64,000 bases of DNA from an uncultured Fibrobacter sp. (GTDB lineage: Bacteria > Fibrobacterota > Fibrobacteria > Fibrobacterales > Fibrobacteraceae), in contig CAKUXP010000012.1 of assembly GCA_934700345.1 (NCBI GenBank), positions 1-64,000 on the forward strand. The letters are read 5' to 3'. Of this stretch, positions 1-8,523 are shown piece after piece (positions within the stretch are counted from its first letter, which is position 1; each line of letters begins with the position of its first letter). Position numbers and translations under genes: made by a program. The notes beneath the pieces are model-generated. The model had not been told where the DNA came from. It did no database searches and saw nothing but the letters and a program-made list of their open reading frames with translations.

Positions 1-166
1 GCGGAAACTCCACTTTTTGTTTATAGGCCATAGAAGGACCTTTTTCATGAATTATTGATTTTACAGAAAGAAATTTACACAATCGGAACCAGTTGTAGAT
101 GAAAATGGCGATAAAACCACACAAATTATAGGTGAGCCTGAAGAACGCCCATTTAGGGAAACCTTT

Positions 167-568
167 ATGTGGTCTGCTTTTTTTGGAGGCCCGATTATCA
201 GCTATTTGACTCATCTTCCAGAAATAAGGCGCTCGGGGAAGTCCTATTTCTGGGTGGTTTTCGTTATTTGTATTGTTCCTCGAATGATTGTTAATGGGAT
301 TGATAGGGCTATTGAACACTCTGCTAACAAACTTACGGTTAATCCGAATTATGTAGATAAAACCTATTATATTTATTGTGTTCTAGAGACATTAATACTT
401 GTTGCATTTAATCTTTTTATGGCTTTTGTTGCGGCTCAACGATTTGGGAAAATATGCCCTTATTGCAATATTGATGACTACAATCAAAAGGAAAAAAAAG
501 GTGTTGTTGCAGGGGCTATCTTATGGCTTATACTATGCTCTCTTAATTTTTATCGATCAATGGGGTGA
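167..568 (+). CDS. Small multi-pass membrane protein, unknown function
   Basis: Not recognised. The 133-aa product has about three hydrophobic stretches: roughly residues 25-45, 65-90 and 112-130. A CPYC pair lies in the loop before the last one. The coding sense continues upstream in the same frame to position 59, and a good Shine-Dalgarno (AGAAGGA, 32-38) stands 8 bases before an ATG at 47. Codon 4 of that longer frame is TGA (56-58). The annotated ATG at 167 may therefore be only an internal start, and the real protein about 40 residues longer but interrupted. Six bases separate it from the next gene, so the two are probably cotranscribed. The region is AT-rich compared with the core genes. 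Confidence 0.6.
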   Translation: MWSAFFGGPIISYLTHLPEIRRSGKSYFWVVFVICIVPRMIVNGIDRAIEHSANKLTVNPNYVDKTYYIYCVLETLILVAFNLFMAFVAAQRFGKICPYCNIDDYNQKEKKGVVAGAILWLILCSLNFYRSMG

Positions 569-574
569 GTAAGA

Positions 575-1696
575 ATGAGAAAAAAACTTTCAAAGAAAGC
601 GGCACGCATACTAGCATTAATCTTATTCATTATTGTCCTTTTTTATGCTTGTCTTAAGTTTTTCTTGAATGTAACATCTGCAATTGTTATGTCAATTGTG
701 GTGGTTGTTTTGTTTGGAGCTTGGATACTCTATTTTTTGAAAAAAAAGGATGTTATTGAGGAAGATATTACTGAATTTCTGAAAGATAGTTGGATAATTG
801 TGTTGTTCGGAATGCTTTTTTGTTGGGGAATAATAATTGCTTTGCTCCTTTCAGTTGAAAAAATATCACCCGAAAAAACCGTTGAAACAATTCAAGCACA
901 AAGACTTCCTGACAGGGAAATTTCAAAACGAATGTCATGTGATTCAATTCAACGTTTTGTTGAACACGATGTATCTCTTGACACGATCAAGCATTATCGA
1001 TATAGTTGGGGAATTATGAGAAATCATGATGATACGATAAAACACAAAAATCCCGCTTTTTCATATACACAACTGAATAGACAATATAGTATAATGCCTG
1101 AAACATATGTTGATGGATATAAGCTAAAATGTGGAGAACCAATTCTTGTGGATGTGCAGAAAAAATATTTCGAAGGTAGCAAATCTAAACCATTTACTCG
1201 ATTCATTATAATGGAATATAACGAAAATGGGGTGAGAACATATTCTCAATTTGAAAACGAACCTCAATCAGAAAAGGATGAATCCAATCTTTACGATCTT
1301 TTCTTTGATGGTGCTCGCGCCCAATGGTATGATACTGTAATTGTTCCGCAGTTTTATTGCTCTTTGCCTGCAACACCCTCGAAAATTCAACAAATTTCAG
1401 AAAAACTAGGTTTTGAGAATGGTGAAACTCAATCACGTTACTATTCTACACAAGTAGAGGCCTATGCTTATTGTGATGCAATATGTAAAAAATCGGCTGA
1501 TAAATTGTTGTCTGGTTTTAACTATACAGAATATAGAGCGTGCTTGTCTACTATTGACGTTTATCGAACCTATAAACGAGTAGAACGTTCTTGTGGTATT
1601 GCGAAAATAACAGTAAACAGAAATCGGGGATTCTTGTCAAGACGTCCATATTCTTGCAATTCGGCTGCAACATGGGAAATGGTTAAAAAACCATGA
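575..1696 (+). CDS. Membrane-anchored protein, unknown function
   Basis: Not recognised. The 373-aa product starts with a basic stretch (MRKKLSKKAAR), followed by two adjacent hydrophobic segments (about residues 12-32 and 36-55) and a third at about 73-93. The remaining 280 residues are hydrophilic, with several Cys and many Tyr, and probably face the periplasm. The gene starts 6 bases after the previous one. An extracytoplasmic domain behind a small membrane partner suggests a two-gene cassette. Composition is AT-rich with different codon choice from the housekeeping genes downstream, which suggests acquisition. No catalytic motif could be assigned. Confidence 0.65.
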   Translation: MRKKLSKKAARILALILFIIVLFYACLKFFLNVTSAIVMSIVVVVLFGAWILYFLKKKDVIEEDITEFLKDSWIIVLFGMLFCWGIIIALLLSVEKISPEKTVETIQAQRLPDREISKRMSCDSIQRFVEHDVSLDTIKHYRYSWGIMRNHDDTIKHKNPAFSYTQLNRQYSIMPETYVDGYKLKCGEPILVDVQKKYFEGSKSKPFTRFIIMEYNENGVRTYSQFENEPQSEKDESNLYDLFFDGARAQWYDTVIVPQFYCSLPATPSKIQQISEKLGFENGETQSRYYSTQVEAYAYCDAICKKSADKLLSGFNYTEYRACLSTIDVYRTYKRVERSCGIAKITVNRNRGFLSRRPYSCNSAATWEMVKKP

Positions 1697-1718
1697 ACTT
1701 TAACAAAGGAAACTAGCG

Positions 1719-2158
1719 ATGTCTTTCATAGACGATATATTTTCTCCGCACCCCCAAAGGGATGAAGTGCTCTTTGCCGTAATTAGTGGCGGAAATTGGG
1801 GACGGCTGCCTTCTGGATATGTTCTGTGTTCCGACGGACGAATCTTTTTGTATAAGAAAGCCTCGTTAAACACCACATGAAATCTGCTTGGGACAAGTTC
1901 AAAAATGGCGGAAGAGGTCGCCGAGTTAATAAAGGTGAACGACAATCGGATTTCGGCGTTGCCGGAGGATACATGTTGCCAAGGCATTACGGATGGTTGT
2001 TTTACAGAAATCCTTTTTTCGGGAAAACTCTGTGTGTCGTATATGATAGAACATTCCCAGACACAGAAGAAATTATCTTCTGGCACAATGAAATCATTAA
2101 TCATATTAGACAATACGGCTATCTTCAAGATTACCCTCTTCTGGAAAGGCGTTCTTAA
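1719..2158 (+). pseudogene. Decayed small gene with TGA and frameshift
   Basis: An ATG at 1719 opens a coding-like frame (MSFIDDIFSPHPQRDE...) that ends at TGA 1878-1880. The same frame resumes with coding character (GTSSKMAEEVAELIKVNDNR...). Near 2020-2040 sense seems to move to another frame, giving LCVVYDRTFPDTEEI and ending at 2158. Together the pieces make about 145 residues of a soluble protein that I do not recognise. Two lesions in 440 bases point to a dead gene. Alternatively, only the 1877-2158 or 1905-2207 frame is used, but neither has a convincing ribosome site. This entry accounts for the long gap before thrS. Confidence 0.4.
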
Positions 2159-2177
2159 GAGAATGGGTAAAAGAAAA

Positions 2178-2205
2178 AACGCAGGCTCTTTCGAGTTTGC
2201 GTTTT
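2178..2205. terminator. Bidirectional intrinsic terminator
   Basis: Eleven-pair stem (AACGCAGGCTC with GAGTTTGCGTT, two G-U pairs) around a TTTC loop, with A-rich sequence before and T-rich sequence after. It can end the rightward accessory genes and the leftward thrS transcript. Confidence 0.7.
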
Positions 2206-2213
2206 AAATTTTA

Positions 2214-2256
2214 GATCCTTCGACTTCGGCGCAAAGCGCCTTCGCTCAGGATGACA
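2214..2256. repeat. REP-like palindromic intergenic element
   Basis: The element starts GATCCTTCGACTTCGG, has a core GCGCAAAGCGC hairpin, and ends CTTCGCTCAGGATGAC. The ATCCT and AGGAT ends pair loosely. It sits just downstream of thrS between two 3' ends, a typical place for dispersed palindromic repeats. I saw no second copy in the window. Confidence 0.5.
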
Positions 2257-2264
2257 ATTAGCTA

Positions 2265-4202
2265 TTAGCGCACAACCTTGCGATCGTCTGCGGTCATCTT
2301 GAGGAAGTCCGCAACGGTCATCTGGCCTTTGTCGCCTTCCTTGCGCTTGCGAACGGATATGACATTTTCTGTCACTTCCTTTTCGCCGACAATGAGCAGG
2401 TACGGCACCTTCTGGAGTTCGCACTGGCGGATCTTGTAGCCGAGCTTTTCGTTCGATTCATCGACTTCCACGCGGACGCCGGACGCTTCAAGTTCGCACT
2501 TCACCCGGTTTGCGTAATCGACGAACTTTTCGGAAATCGGAAGGACGCGAGCCTGCACAGGCGCAAGCCACAGCGGGAAATCCCCCATGTATTCCTCGAT
2601 GAGGATGCCGAGGAATCGCTCGATGGAACCGACCGCTGCGCGGTGGAGCATCACCGGGATGTGCTTCTGGTTGTCCTTGCCAACATATTCCGCGCCGAGA
2701 CGTTGCGGCAGGTTGAAATCCACCTGGATAGTACCGCACTGCCAGTCGCGCCCGAGAGAATCCTTCAGCGTGAATTCGAGCTTCGGACCGTAAAACGCGC
2801 CTTCGCCCGGGTTCAGCACATAATCGAGCCCGGCGAGCTTTGTCGCTTCGGCGAGAGCCGCTTCGGCCTTGTCCCAGATTTCATCGCTTCCCACGCGCTT
2901 TGCCGGCCGTGTCGAGAACTTCACCTTCACATCGTCAAATCCGAAGTCGTGATAGATTTCCTTTACCAGGTGGCAGAAATCCGCGACCTCGCTTGCTATC
3001 TGGTCTTCGGTACAGAAGATGTGCGCATCGTCCTGCACAAATCCGCGGACGCGCATCAGCCCGTGCATCGTTCCCGCAGGCTCGTAGCGGTGGCACTTGC
3101 CGAACTCGGCGAGTCGCATCGGAAGGTCGCGCCAACTCCGCAGCTGGGAATTGAAAATCAAGATGTGGCACGGGCAGTTCATCGGCTTCACGGCCATTTC
3201 CACGTCGCCGGCGAGCGTCTTGAACATGTTCTCGTTGTACTTGTCCGCATGGCCGGACTTTATCCACAGGACCTTGTTCACGATTTCCGGCGTGATGACT
3301 TCCTGATAGCCCCGATGGTCGATTTTTCCGCGGATGTAATCCTTGAGGGCGTTCACCATCTTCGTTCCCTTCGGATGCCAGAACACCATGCCAGGCGAAT
3401 GGTCCTCGATATGGTAGAGATCCATTTCCTTGCCGATTTTCCGGTGGTCGCGCTTGGCGGCTTCTTCCAGAAATTTTACGTAAGTAGCGAGACCGTCCTT
3501 GTCCGCAAAGCAGGTCCCATAGACGCGCGTCAGCTGGTCGGATTTCTGATCCCCGTGCCAATAGGCGCCCGCGAGCGACAAAATCTTGAAGCACTTGAGC
3601 TTTCCCGTGCTGGGGACATGGGGACCCGCGCAGAGATCTTCCCAGTTCTTTCCCGGTTCGCCCGTCACATAGAAACTGATCTTGCAGTCCTTGCCTTCGC
3701 GTTCAATCGCGCGCTCGGCGTTGTCGTGCTTGTACTTGTCGCCTTCGGTACGCTTGAGACCTTCTTCGGCGGAAACCTCGATGCGGGTGAACGGACGGTC
3801 TTCCTGGATGATTTCCTTCATCCGCTTTTCGATTTTCGGGAAGTCCTCTTCCTTGAGCGGTGTCGGCGTCATCAAATCGTAATAGAACCCCTTTTCAATC
3901 GCCGGACCGTAAGCGAGCTTCGTCCCCGGAAACAGATCGCAGACCGCTTCCGCGAGGACATGGCTGCAGGAATGGCGCAAAAGCATAAGCGCATCGGGAT
4001 CGTCATTCGAAGGCGTGATTATCCGGATGTTCCCGCTTTCGGTGAGCGGACGGGAAAGGTCTAGAACCTTGTCTCCGAGCTTTACACCCAGAGCCTTGCG
4101 AGCGAGCCCCTGGGAAATTCCCTCTGCGATTTCCTTGCCGGTAATGCCCGATGCTACGGAACGTACGGAGCCATCGGGAAAGGTTAATTCGATTTGAGAC
4201 AT
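2265..4202 (-). CDS. thrS: Threonyl-tRNA synthetase
   Basis: Charges tRNA-Thr with threonine and edits mis-charged serine. The 645-aa product has the full bacterial architecture: an N-terminal TGS domain (about 1-63), and an editing domain with H77xxxH81 and a later CAGPH element. The class II core follows, with the zinc-site cysteine in KPMNCPCH, motif 2 around GKCHRYEPAGTMHGL and motif 3 (HRAAVGSIERFLG). A C-terminal anticodon-binding domain begins near WLAPVQARVLP. Length is normal for the family. It is transcribed divergently from lrgA and reads towards a bidirectional terminator. The ATG at 4202 gives the expected N-terminus (MSQIELTFPDG). Confidence 0.97.
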   Translation of the reverse strand: MSQIELTFPDGSVRSVASGITGKEIAEGISQGLARKALGVKLGDKVLDLSRPLTESGNIRIITPSNDDPDALMLLRHSCSHVLAEAVCDLFPGTKLAYGPAIEKGFYYDLMTPTPLKEEDFPKIEKRMKEIIQEDRPFTRIEVSAEEGLKRTEGDKYKHDNAERAIEREGKDCKISFYVTGEPGKNWEDLCAGPHVPSTGKLKCFKILSLAGAYWHGDQKSDQLTRVYGTCFADKDGLATYVKFLEEAAKRDHRKIGKEMDLYHIEDHSPGMVFWHPKGTKMVNALKDYIRGKIDHRGYQEVITPEIVNKVLWIKSGHADKYNENMFKTLAGDVEMAVKPMNCPCHILIFNSQLRSWRDLPMRLAEFGKCHRYEPAGTMHGLMRVRGFVQDDAHIFCTEDQIASEVADFCHLVKEIYHDFGFDDVKVKFSTRPAKRVGSDEIWDKAEAALAEATKLAGLDYVLNPGEGAFYGPKLEFTLKDSLGRDWQCGTIQVDFNLPQRLGAEYVGKDNQKHIPVMLHRAAVGSIERFLGILIEEYMGDFPLWLAPVQARVLPISEKFVDYANRVKCELEASGVRVEVDESNEKLGYKIRQCELQKVPYLLIVGEKEVTENVISVRKRKEGDKGQMTVADFLKMTADDRKVVR

Positions 4203-4297
4203 AAATAATCCTTTTTGTGGGCGGTTCTCGCCCGGTTCCCCAGAAATACGACATCTGGCGGTGCGGAAAATTTAAATTCTTTTCGCCTCCAAGTTGC

Positions 4298-4305
4298 TAT
4301 CTTTG
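4298..4305 (+). promoter_or_regulatory. TAnnTTTG -10-like box before lrgA
   Basis: TATCTTTG ends 8 bases before the lrgA ATG at 4314. It matches the -7 element known from Bacteroidota promoters. No clear -35 is seen, and the leader would be almost absent. Confidence 0.4.
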
Positions 4306-4313
4306 CCGCCGTA

Positions 4314-4679
4314 ATGAGACTTTTACTTCAATTAGCCCTGATTCTCTCCGTTTGCTTCATCGGAGACTTCTTTCACCGGGTCTGCGGCTTTCCGCTACCG
4401 AGCAACATCACCGCCATGCTGATTCTCTTTCTGTTACTTTGTACGAAAATCGTCAAGGTCGATCAGATCGCGGAGATGTCCCACTTCTTTCTCAAGCGAC
4501 TCCCCTTTTTCTTCTTGCCGCCGAGCATCGGGATTCTCGCCATCTACGGGATTCTCAAGGGAAACATCCTGCTTCTCATCCTGCTTTGCATCGTCGCCAC
4601 AATCCTCACGATGGCTGTCACCGGAAAGGTTACCGAATTTTTGGTTGAACGTTTCGAAAAAAGGAAACATCATGAATGA
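4314..4679 (+). CDS. lrgA: CidA/LrgA family membrane protein
   Basis: A 121-aa, four-segment integral membrane protein of the CidA/LrgA family. These holin-like proteins modulate murein hydrolase activity and, with LrgB, take part in export or uptake of small organic acids such as pyruvate. Sequence support is the conserved pattern from FHRVCGFPLPSNITAM through FFLPPSIG. A longer frame begins at 4215, but its first 33 residues lack family similarity; the ATG at 4314 gives the usual N-terminus. Its stop lies inside the start of lrgB (8-base overlap), so the pair is translationally coupled. Family assignment is firm; the substrate is not visible. Confidence 0.85.
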   Translation: MRLLLQLALILSVCFIGDFFHRVCGFPLPSNITAMLILFLLLCTKIVKVDQIAEMSHFFLKRLPFFFLPPSIGILAIYGILKGNILLLILLCIVATILTMAVTGKVTEFLVERFEKRKHHE

Positions 4680-5367
4680 AGTTCTGAACACGCCGTTTTT
4701 CGGAATCGTCCTCACGATAGTCGCTTACGAAACCGGCGTTTTCCTCAGTCGGAAATTCAAATTCGCCATCTGCAACCCGATGCTCGTTGCAAGCATTCTC
4801 ATCATCGGTTTTTTGCTCCTCACCGGAATCGATCTTGAAACCTACAATATCGGCGGTGACTACATTTCCATCTTTCTTGCTCCGGTAACCGCTGTTCTGG
4901 CCGTTCCCCTTTACAGGCAACTCGATAGCCTCAAGAAAAATTTCATTCCGATTGTCGTCGGAATTCTAGTCGGATGCCTGACCTCGTTCACCCTCATCAT
5001 GTTCTTTGCGGAGCTGCTCGAAATTTCACCGACACTGAAAATTTCCCTCCTGCCAAAATCGATCACCATTCCGATGGGAATCGAGCTTTCAAGCGAAATC
5101 GGAGCGATTCCCGCCATCACCATTGCCGCCATCGTCATCACGGGAATCACCGGTGGAGTCGTCGCCCCGACCATCTGCAAAATTTGCCGAATCAAGCATC
5201 CTGTAGCCCAAGGCGTTGCTATCGGAACTTCGTCGCACGCCATCGGGACTGCGAAAGCGCTCGAAATGGGAGAAGTCCAAGGCGCGATGAGTTCGCTCGC
5301 CATCGGAATTGCCGGGATTCTCACATCGGTGTTAGTCCCGATCCTGCTGCATTTCTTAAACACTTAA
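4672..5367 (+). CDS. lrgB: LrgB family membrane protein
   Basis: Partner of LrgA. The 231-aa polytopic membrane protein carries the LrgB signatures: LLPKSITIPMGIELSSEIG in the middle and the C-terminal GTSSHAIGTAKALEMGE. The ATG at 4672, preceded by AAAGGAAAC, was chosen over the in-frame ATG at 4645 because it has the ribosome site and overlaps lrgA by 8 bases, as is usual for this operon. No LytSR-type regulator is nearby, so control of the pair is unknown. Confidence 0.87.
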   Translation: MNEVLNTPFFGIVLTIVAYETGVFLSRKFKFAICNPMLVASILIIGFLLLTGIDLETYNIGGDYISIFLAPVTAVLAVPLYRQLDSLKKNFIPIVVGILVGCLTSFTLIMFFAELLEISPTLKISLLPKSITIPMGIELSSEIGAIPAITIAAIVITGITGGVVAPTICKICRIKHPVAQGVAIGTSSHAIGTAKALEMGEVQGAMSSLAIGIAGILTSVLVPILLHFLNT

Positions 5368-5470
5368 ATTTTTTCCCATTCATTTCATACAAATTTGTCC
5401 GTTTTTAAAAATTAACGATATTTCGAAACAAAGCCGATTCCGTTTTCCTGTGGCCTCGGCAAGAATTTCC

Positions 5471-5499
5471 TTGCCCTATTCGAGTTCTGTTTCTATAAT
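5471..5499 (+). promoter_or_regulatory. Sigma70-type promoter of uraA-upp
   Basis: TTGCCC (5471-5476), a 17-base spacer, then a perfect TATAAT (5494-5499). The predicted start near 5506 leaves a leader of about 22 bases before the uraA ATG. Confidence 0.65.
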
Positions 5500-5528
5500 T
5501 TCGCCAAAACATTTTCCACGGAAATTCC

Positions 5529-6905
5529 ATGAAACTGATTTACGAAGTCTCCTCCAAGCCAAAATTCGTCCAGTTGATTTTCTTCGCCGTCCAGCAGATG
5601 CTCGCCATCCTGGCAGCGACCATCGCGGTTCCGGCCATCATCGGAAACGGTCTGACACCGGCGACAGCAATGTTCGGTGCAGGCGTCGGTACGCTCGTCT
5701 ATCTGTTCTTCACCAAAAGGAGGAGCCCGGTTTTCCTGGGTTCCTCTTTTGCATTTATCGGTTCCATGTTCGCCGCCTTTGCCGGAGGCGTTTCCATGAG
5801 CCTTGGGATGCTCGGGCTTATCATCGGTTCCTTCTTTGCCGGACTTGTCTATGTAATTATCTCCATCGTCATCCGGTACACGGGCGTTCGCTGGCTGAAC
5901 CGTCTCATGCCCGCAGTCATCATCGGACCGACCGTCGCCATCATCGGACTTAGCCTTGCCCGGAACGCGGTTTCCGACCTGATGCGCATCGATGTCGTTC
6001 CGCAAAACGGAGCCGTTTCGCCCTCGTATATCGCACTTCTCTGCGGAATCGTCACGCTATTTGTCACCATGCTCTGCTCCACCTACGGAAAGAAAATGGC
6101 GAAGCTGATTCCCTTCATCCTGGGGATTCTCGCCGGATACGCCGTCGCTGCGCTCTTCACCGTCATCGGATACTGTTCGGGCATCGAAGCGTTCCGAGTC
6201 ATCGACTTTTCCATCTTTGAAAAATACATGCTTGCCGGAGGAAACCTCTCGATTTCCTCGCTTGTGAGCATCCCCGACTTCGTCTTCATCCACGCGTTCC
6301 AGGGAATTTCCGAACTGAACGCCTCCTATATTGCGACAATTTTTGTCGCCTACACGCCGGTCGCATTTGTCGTTTTCGCGGAACATGTCGCCGACCATAA
6401 GAACCTCTCCTCCATCATCAACAAGGACCTGCTCAAGAAGCCGGGACTTTCCAGAACACTCCGCGGCGACGGTGTCGGATCCTTTGTCGGAGCATTTTTC
6501 GGAGGCTGCCCCAACACGACCTACGGGGAGTCCATCGCCTGTGTCGCCATTACGGGAAACGCTTCGACGATTACCATCTTTGCCGCTGCCATCGGCTGCA
6601 TCCTGTTCTCTTTCATCACCCCGCTCGTCGCCTTTGTCGATTCGATTCCCGCTTGCGTCATGGGCGGAGTCTGCGTCGCTCTTTACGGATTCATCGCTGT
6701 TTCCGGTCTCAAGATGCTCCAACGCGTCAATCTGGACAGGAACCGAAATCTCTTTGTCGCCTCGACCATTTTCATCTCGGGCATTGGCGGATTAACGATT
6801 ACCGTCGGAGCGGTTACCCTCACAAGCATCGCCGCTTCGCTCATCCTCGGAATCATCGTAAACGCCATGCTTTCCGGCGAGAAATACGAAGAGGAACAGT
6901 TTTAA
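5529..6905 (+). CDS. uraA: Uracil permease (NCS2 family)
   Basis: Proton-coupled uracil importer of the nucleobase-cation symporter-2 family in the inner membrane. The 458-aa protein has the 12-14 hydrophobic segments of the fold. The signature GGCPNTTYGESIAC corresponds to the uracil-binding loop of UraA (usual form GGPANTTYGE). It is followed 22 bases later by upp, which uses imported uracil, so the two form a salvage operon behind the promoter at 5471-5499. Xanthine permeases share the fold; the upp neighbour favours uracil. Confidence 0.9.
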   Translation: MKLIYEVSSKPKFVQLIFFAVQQMLAILAATIAVPAIIGNGLTPATAMFGAGVGTLVYLFFTKRRSPVFLGSSFAFIGSMFAAFAGGVSMSLGMLGLIIGSFFAGLVYVIISIVIRYTGVRWLNRLMPAVIIGPTVAIIGLSLARNAVSDLMRIDVVPQNGAVSPSYIALLCGIVTLFVTMLCSTYGKKMAKLIPFILGILAGYAVAALFTVIGYCSGIEAFRVIDFSIFEKYMLAGGNLSISSLVSIPDFVFIHAFQGISELNASYIATIFVAYTPVAFVVFAEHVADHKNLSSIINKDLLKKPGLSRTLRGDGVGSFVGAFFGGCPNTTYGESIACVAITGNASTITIFAAAIGCILFSFITPLVAFVDSIPACVMGGVCVALYGFIAVSGLKMLQRVNLDRNRNLFVASTIFISGIGGLTITVGAVTLTSIAASLILGIIVNAMLSGEKYEEEQF

Positions 6906-6927
6906 AAACGTCAGAAAGGAAGTGGCC

Positions 6928-7575
6928 ATGCAAAATTTTGAACATACAGAAAACGTCACCATCTTTACGCATCCGCTGATTCAGCACAAGATTTCCCTCT
7001 TGCGCGACAAGAAAACGGGTACCAATGTTTTCCGCAAGCTGGTTGAAGAAATCGCCATGCTCGAAGGCTTCGAAGCGCTCGGAGACTTGCCTCTCAAGAA
7101 TGTGGAAATCGAAACGCCGCTCGAAAAATGCAGCACTCCGATGCTTGCCGGAAGAAAGCTCGCCCTGGTTCCGATTCTCCGCGCGGGCCTCGGCATGATC
7201 TCGGGCGTCCAGGCTCTGGTGCCATCGGCAAAGGTCGGCCACATCGGGCTTTACCGCAACGAAGTCACGCACGAACCCGTCGAATATTACTGCAAGCTTC
7301 CAAGCCCTATCGAGGAACGCGTTATCGTCGTCACCGACCCGATGCTCGCCACCGGAGGCTCCGCTGTCGATGCGATTACAATGATCAAGAAACACGGCGG
7401 AAAAAAGATCAAGTTTATGTGCATTATCGCCGCTCCGGAAGGTCTCAAGCGCCTTCACGAAGCCCATCCCGATGTGCAAATCTATGTTGGGCATCTCGAC
7501 CGCGAACTGAACGAAGCCGCCTACATCTGCCCGGGCCTCGGCGATGCCGGAGACCGAATTTTTGGTACAAAGTAA
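6928..7575 (+). CDS. upp: Uracil phosphoribosyltransferase
   Basis: Converts uracil and PRPP to UMP in pyrimidine salvage. The 215-aa product shows the PRPP loop region (VTDPMLATGGSAVDAI), the early ILRAGLGMISG element, and the C-terminal PGLGDAGDRIFGTK typical of Upp. An in-frame GTG lies at 6922, but AGAAAGGA (6912-6919) is too close to it. The ATG at 6928 has proper spacing and gives the normal N-terminus. It is cotranscribed with uraA and ends at a strong terminator. Confidence 0.95.
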   Translation: MQNFEHTENVTIFTHPLIQHKISLLRDKKTGTNVFRKLVEEIAMLEGFEALGDLPLKNVEIETPLEKCSTPMLAGRKLALVPILRAGLGMISGVQALVPSAKVGHIGLYRNEVTHEPVEYYCKLPSPIEERVIVVTDPMLATGGSAVDAITMIKKHGGKKIKFMCIIAAPEGLKRLHEAHPDVQIYVGHLDRELNEAAYICPGLGDAGDRIFGTK

Positions 7576-7593
7576 TCCTTGTATTCAGACATT

Positions 7594-7625
7594 AGCCCGT
7601 GACAGTATCTGTCGCGGGCTTTTTT
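7594..7625 (+). terminator. Intrinsic terminator after upp
   Basis: Twelve-pair stem AGCCCGTGACAG / CTGTCGCGGGCT (one G-T pair) with loop TAT(C)-like, followed by a T run. It also separates the convergent ttcA-like gene. Confidence 0.85.
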
Positions 7626-8521
7626 CATATCGACGATTTGTCAAGCAGACGGCTTTCCAAATCAAAACGTTCCATAAAGGAATATTTTTTTCCTTCCGCC
7701 TTGTAACCGGGAAATGTTTCGATGCAAACGGAATGCAGGCTGTTGAAGATGCTCTTCTCGATATTCGGATTTTCCTTTTTTAGGCGACGAATCAGTTCCT
7801 TGACCTCTTGCCGCTTGCTTTCCCCGACACCGGACTCGACATTTTCCGTAAAGCGGCATGCGCAGCGGATAAAATCCAATCCATTCGCTTTCGTCCATGC
7901 GATTACATCGTCTTCGTGTACAAGGTAAAGCGGTCGGATAAGCGTCATTCCTTTAAAATTTTGACTGTGAAGTTTCGGAAGCATCGCCTGTAACTGCGAA
8001 GCGTAAAACATGCTCATCACGGTCGTTTCGATGACATCGGAAAAATGATGTCCCAACGCAATCTTGTTGCAGCCTAGTTCCCTTGCCTGGTGATAGAGAT
8101 GTCCGCGTCGCATCCTAGCGCAAATATAGCATGGCGAATGTTCAAATGTATTCGCCACGTCAAAAATATCCGTTTTGAAAATCGTGACGGGGATTTCCAA
8201 AAGTTCCGCATTTTTCTTGATTTTCAACAAATTAATTTCATTGTATCCGGGATCCATCACCAGATACTGGACTTCAAACGGGATTTCCGTATAGCGATGG
8301 AGCATCTGCATGAGCTTTGCGAGCAGCATGGAATCCTTTCCGCCCGAAACGCAGACTGCGATCCTATCTCCGGCTTCAATCAACCGATACCGCTTGACCG
8401 CCGAAATAAAGGGACTCCACAGCCGGCTGCGAAACTTTTTCGAAATGCTCCGTTCCGCCTTTTGCGCAAGAGAAAGGGATTTTTCGTGCAGATTTTCCCG
8501 TTCGCATTCTTCACCGGGCAT
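7625..8521 (-). CDS. ttcA: TtcA-family tRNA 2-thiocytidine synthetase
   Basis: Predicted ATP- and Fe-S-dependent enzyme that thiolates C32 in certain tRNAs. The 298-aa product has the PP-loop SGGKDS at 59-64 and the CxxC pair C131/C134. Further cysteines near residue 222 (FIRCACRF) match the third cluster ligand of TtcA. GHHFSDVIETTVMSMFY is the conserved segment after the ATP site. Length agrees with the TtcA subgroup rather than TilS. It is two bases downstream of the M32 peptidase gene, so it probably belongs to the same leftward transcript. A closely related TtcA-like paralogue with another tRNA target cannot be excluded. Confidence 0.82.
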   Translation of the reverse strand: MPGEECERENLHEKSLSLAQKAERSISKKFRSRLWSPFISAVKRYRLIEAGDRIAVCVSGGKDSMLLAKLMQMLHRYTEIPFEVQYLVMDPGYNEINLLKIKKNAELLEIPVTIFKTDIFDVANTFEHSPCYICARMRRGHLYHQARELGCNKIALGHHFSDVIETTVMSMFYASQLQAMLPKLHSQNFKGMTLIRPLYLVHEDDVIAWTKANGLDFIRCACRFTENVESGVGESKRQEVKELIRRLKKENPNIEKSIFNSLHSVCIETFPGYKAEGKKYSFMERFDLESRLLDKSSI

Positions 8522-8523
8522 CT

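Noticed and set aside
2643..4064. 473-codon open frame on the plus strand
   Set aside because: Antisense to thrS; no ribosome site or family features.
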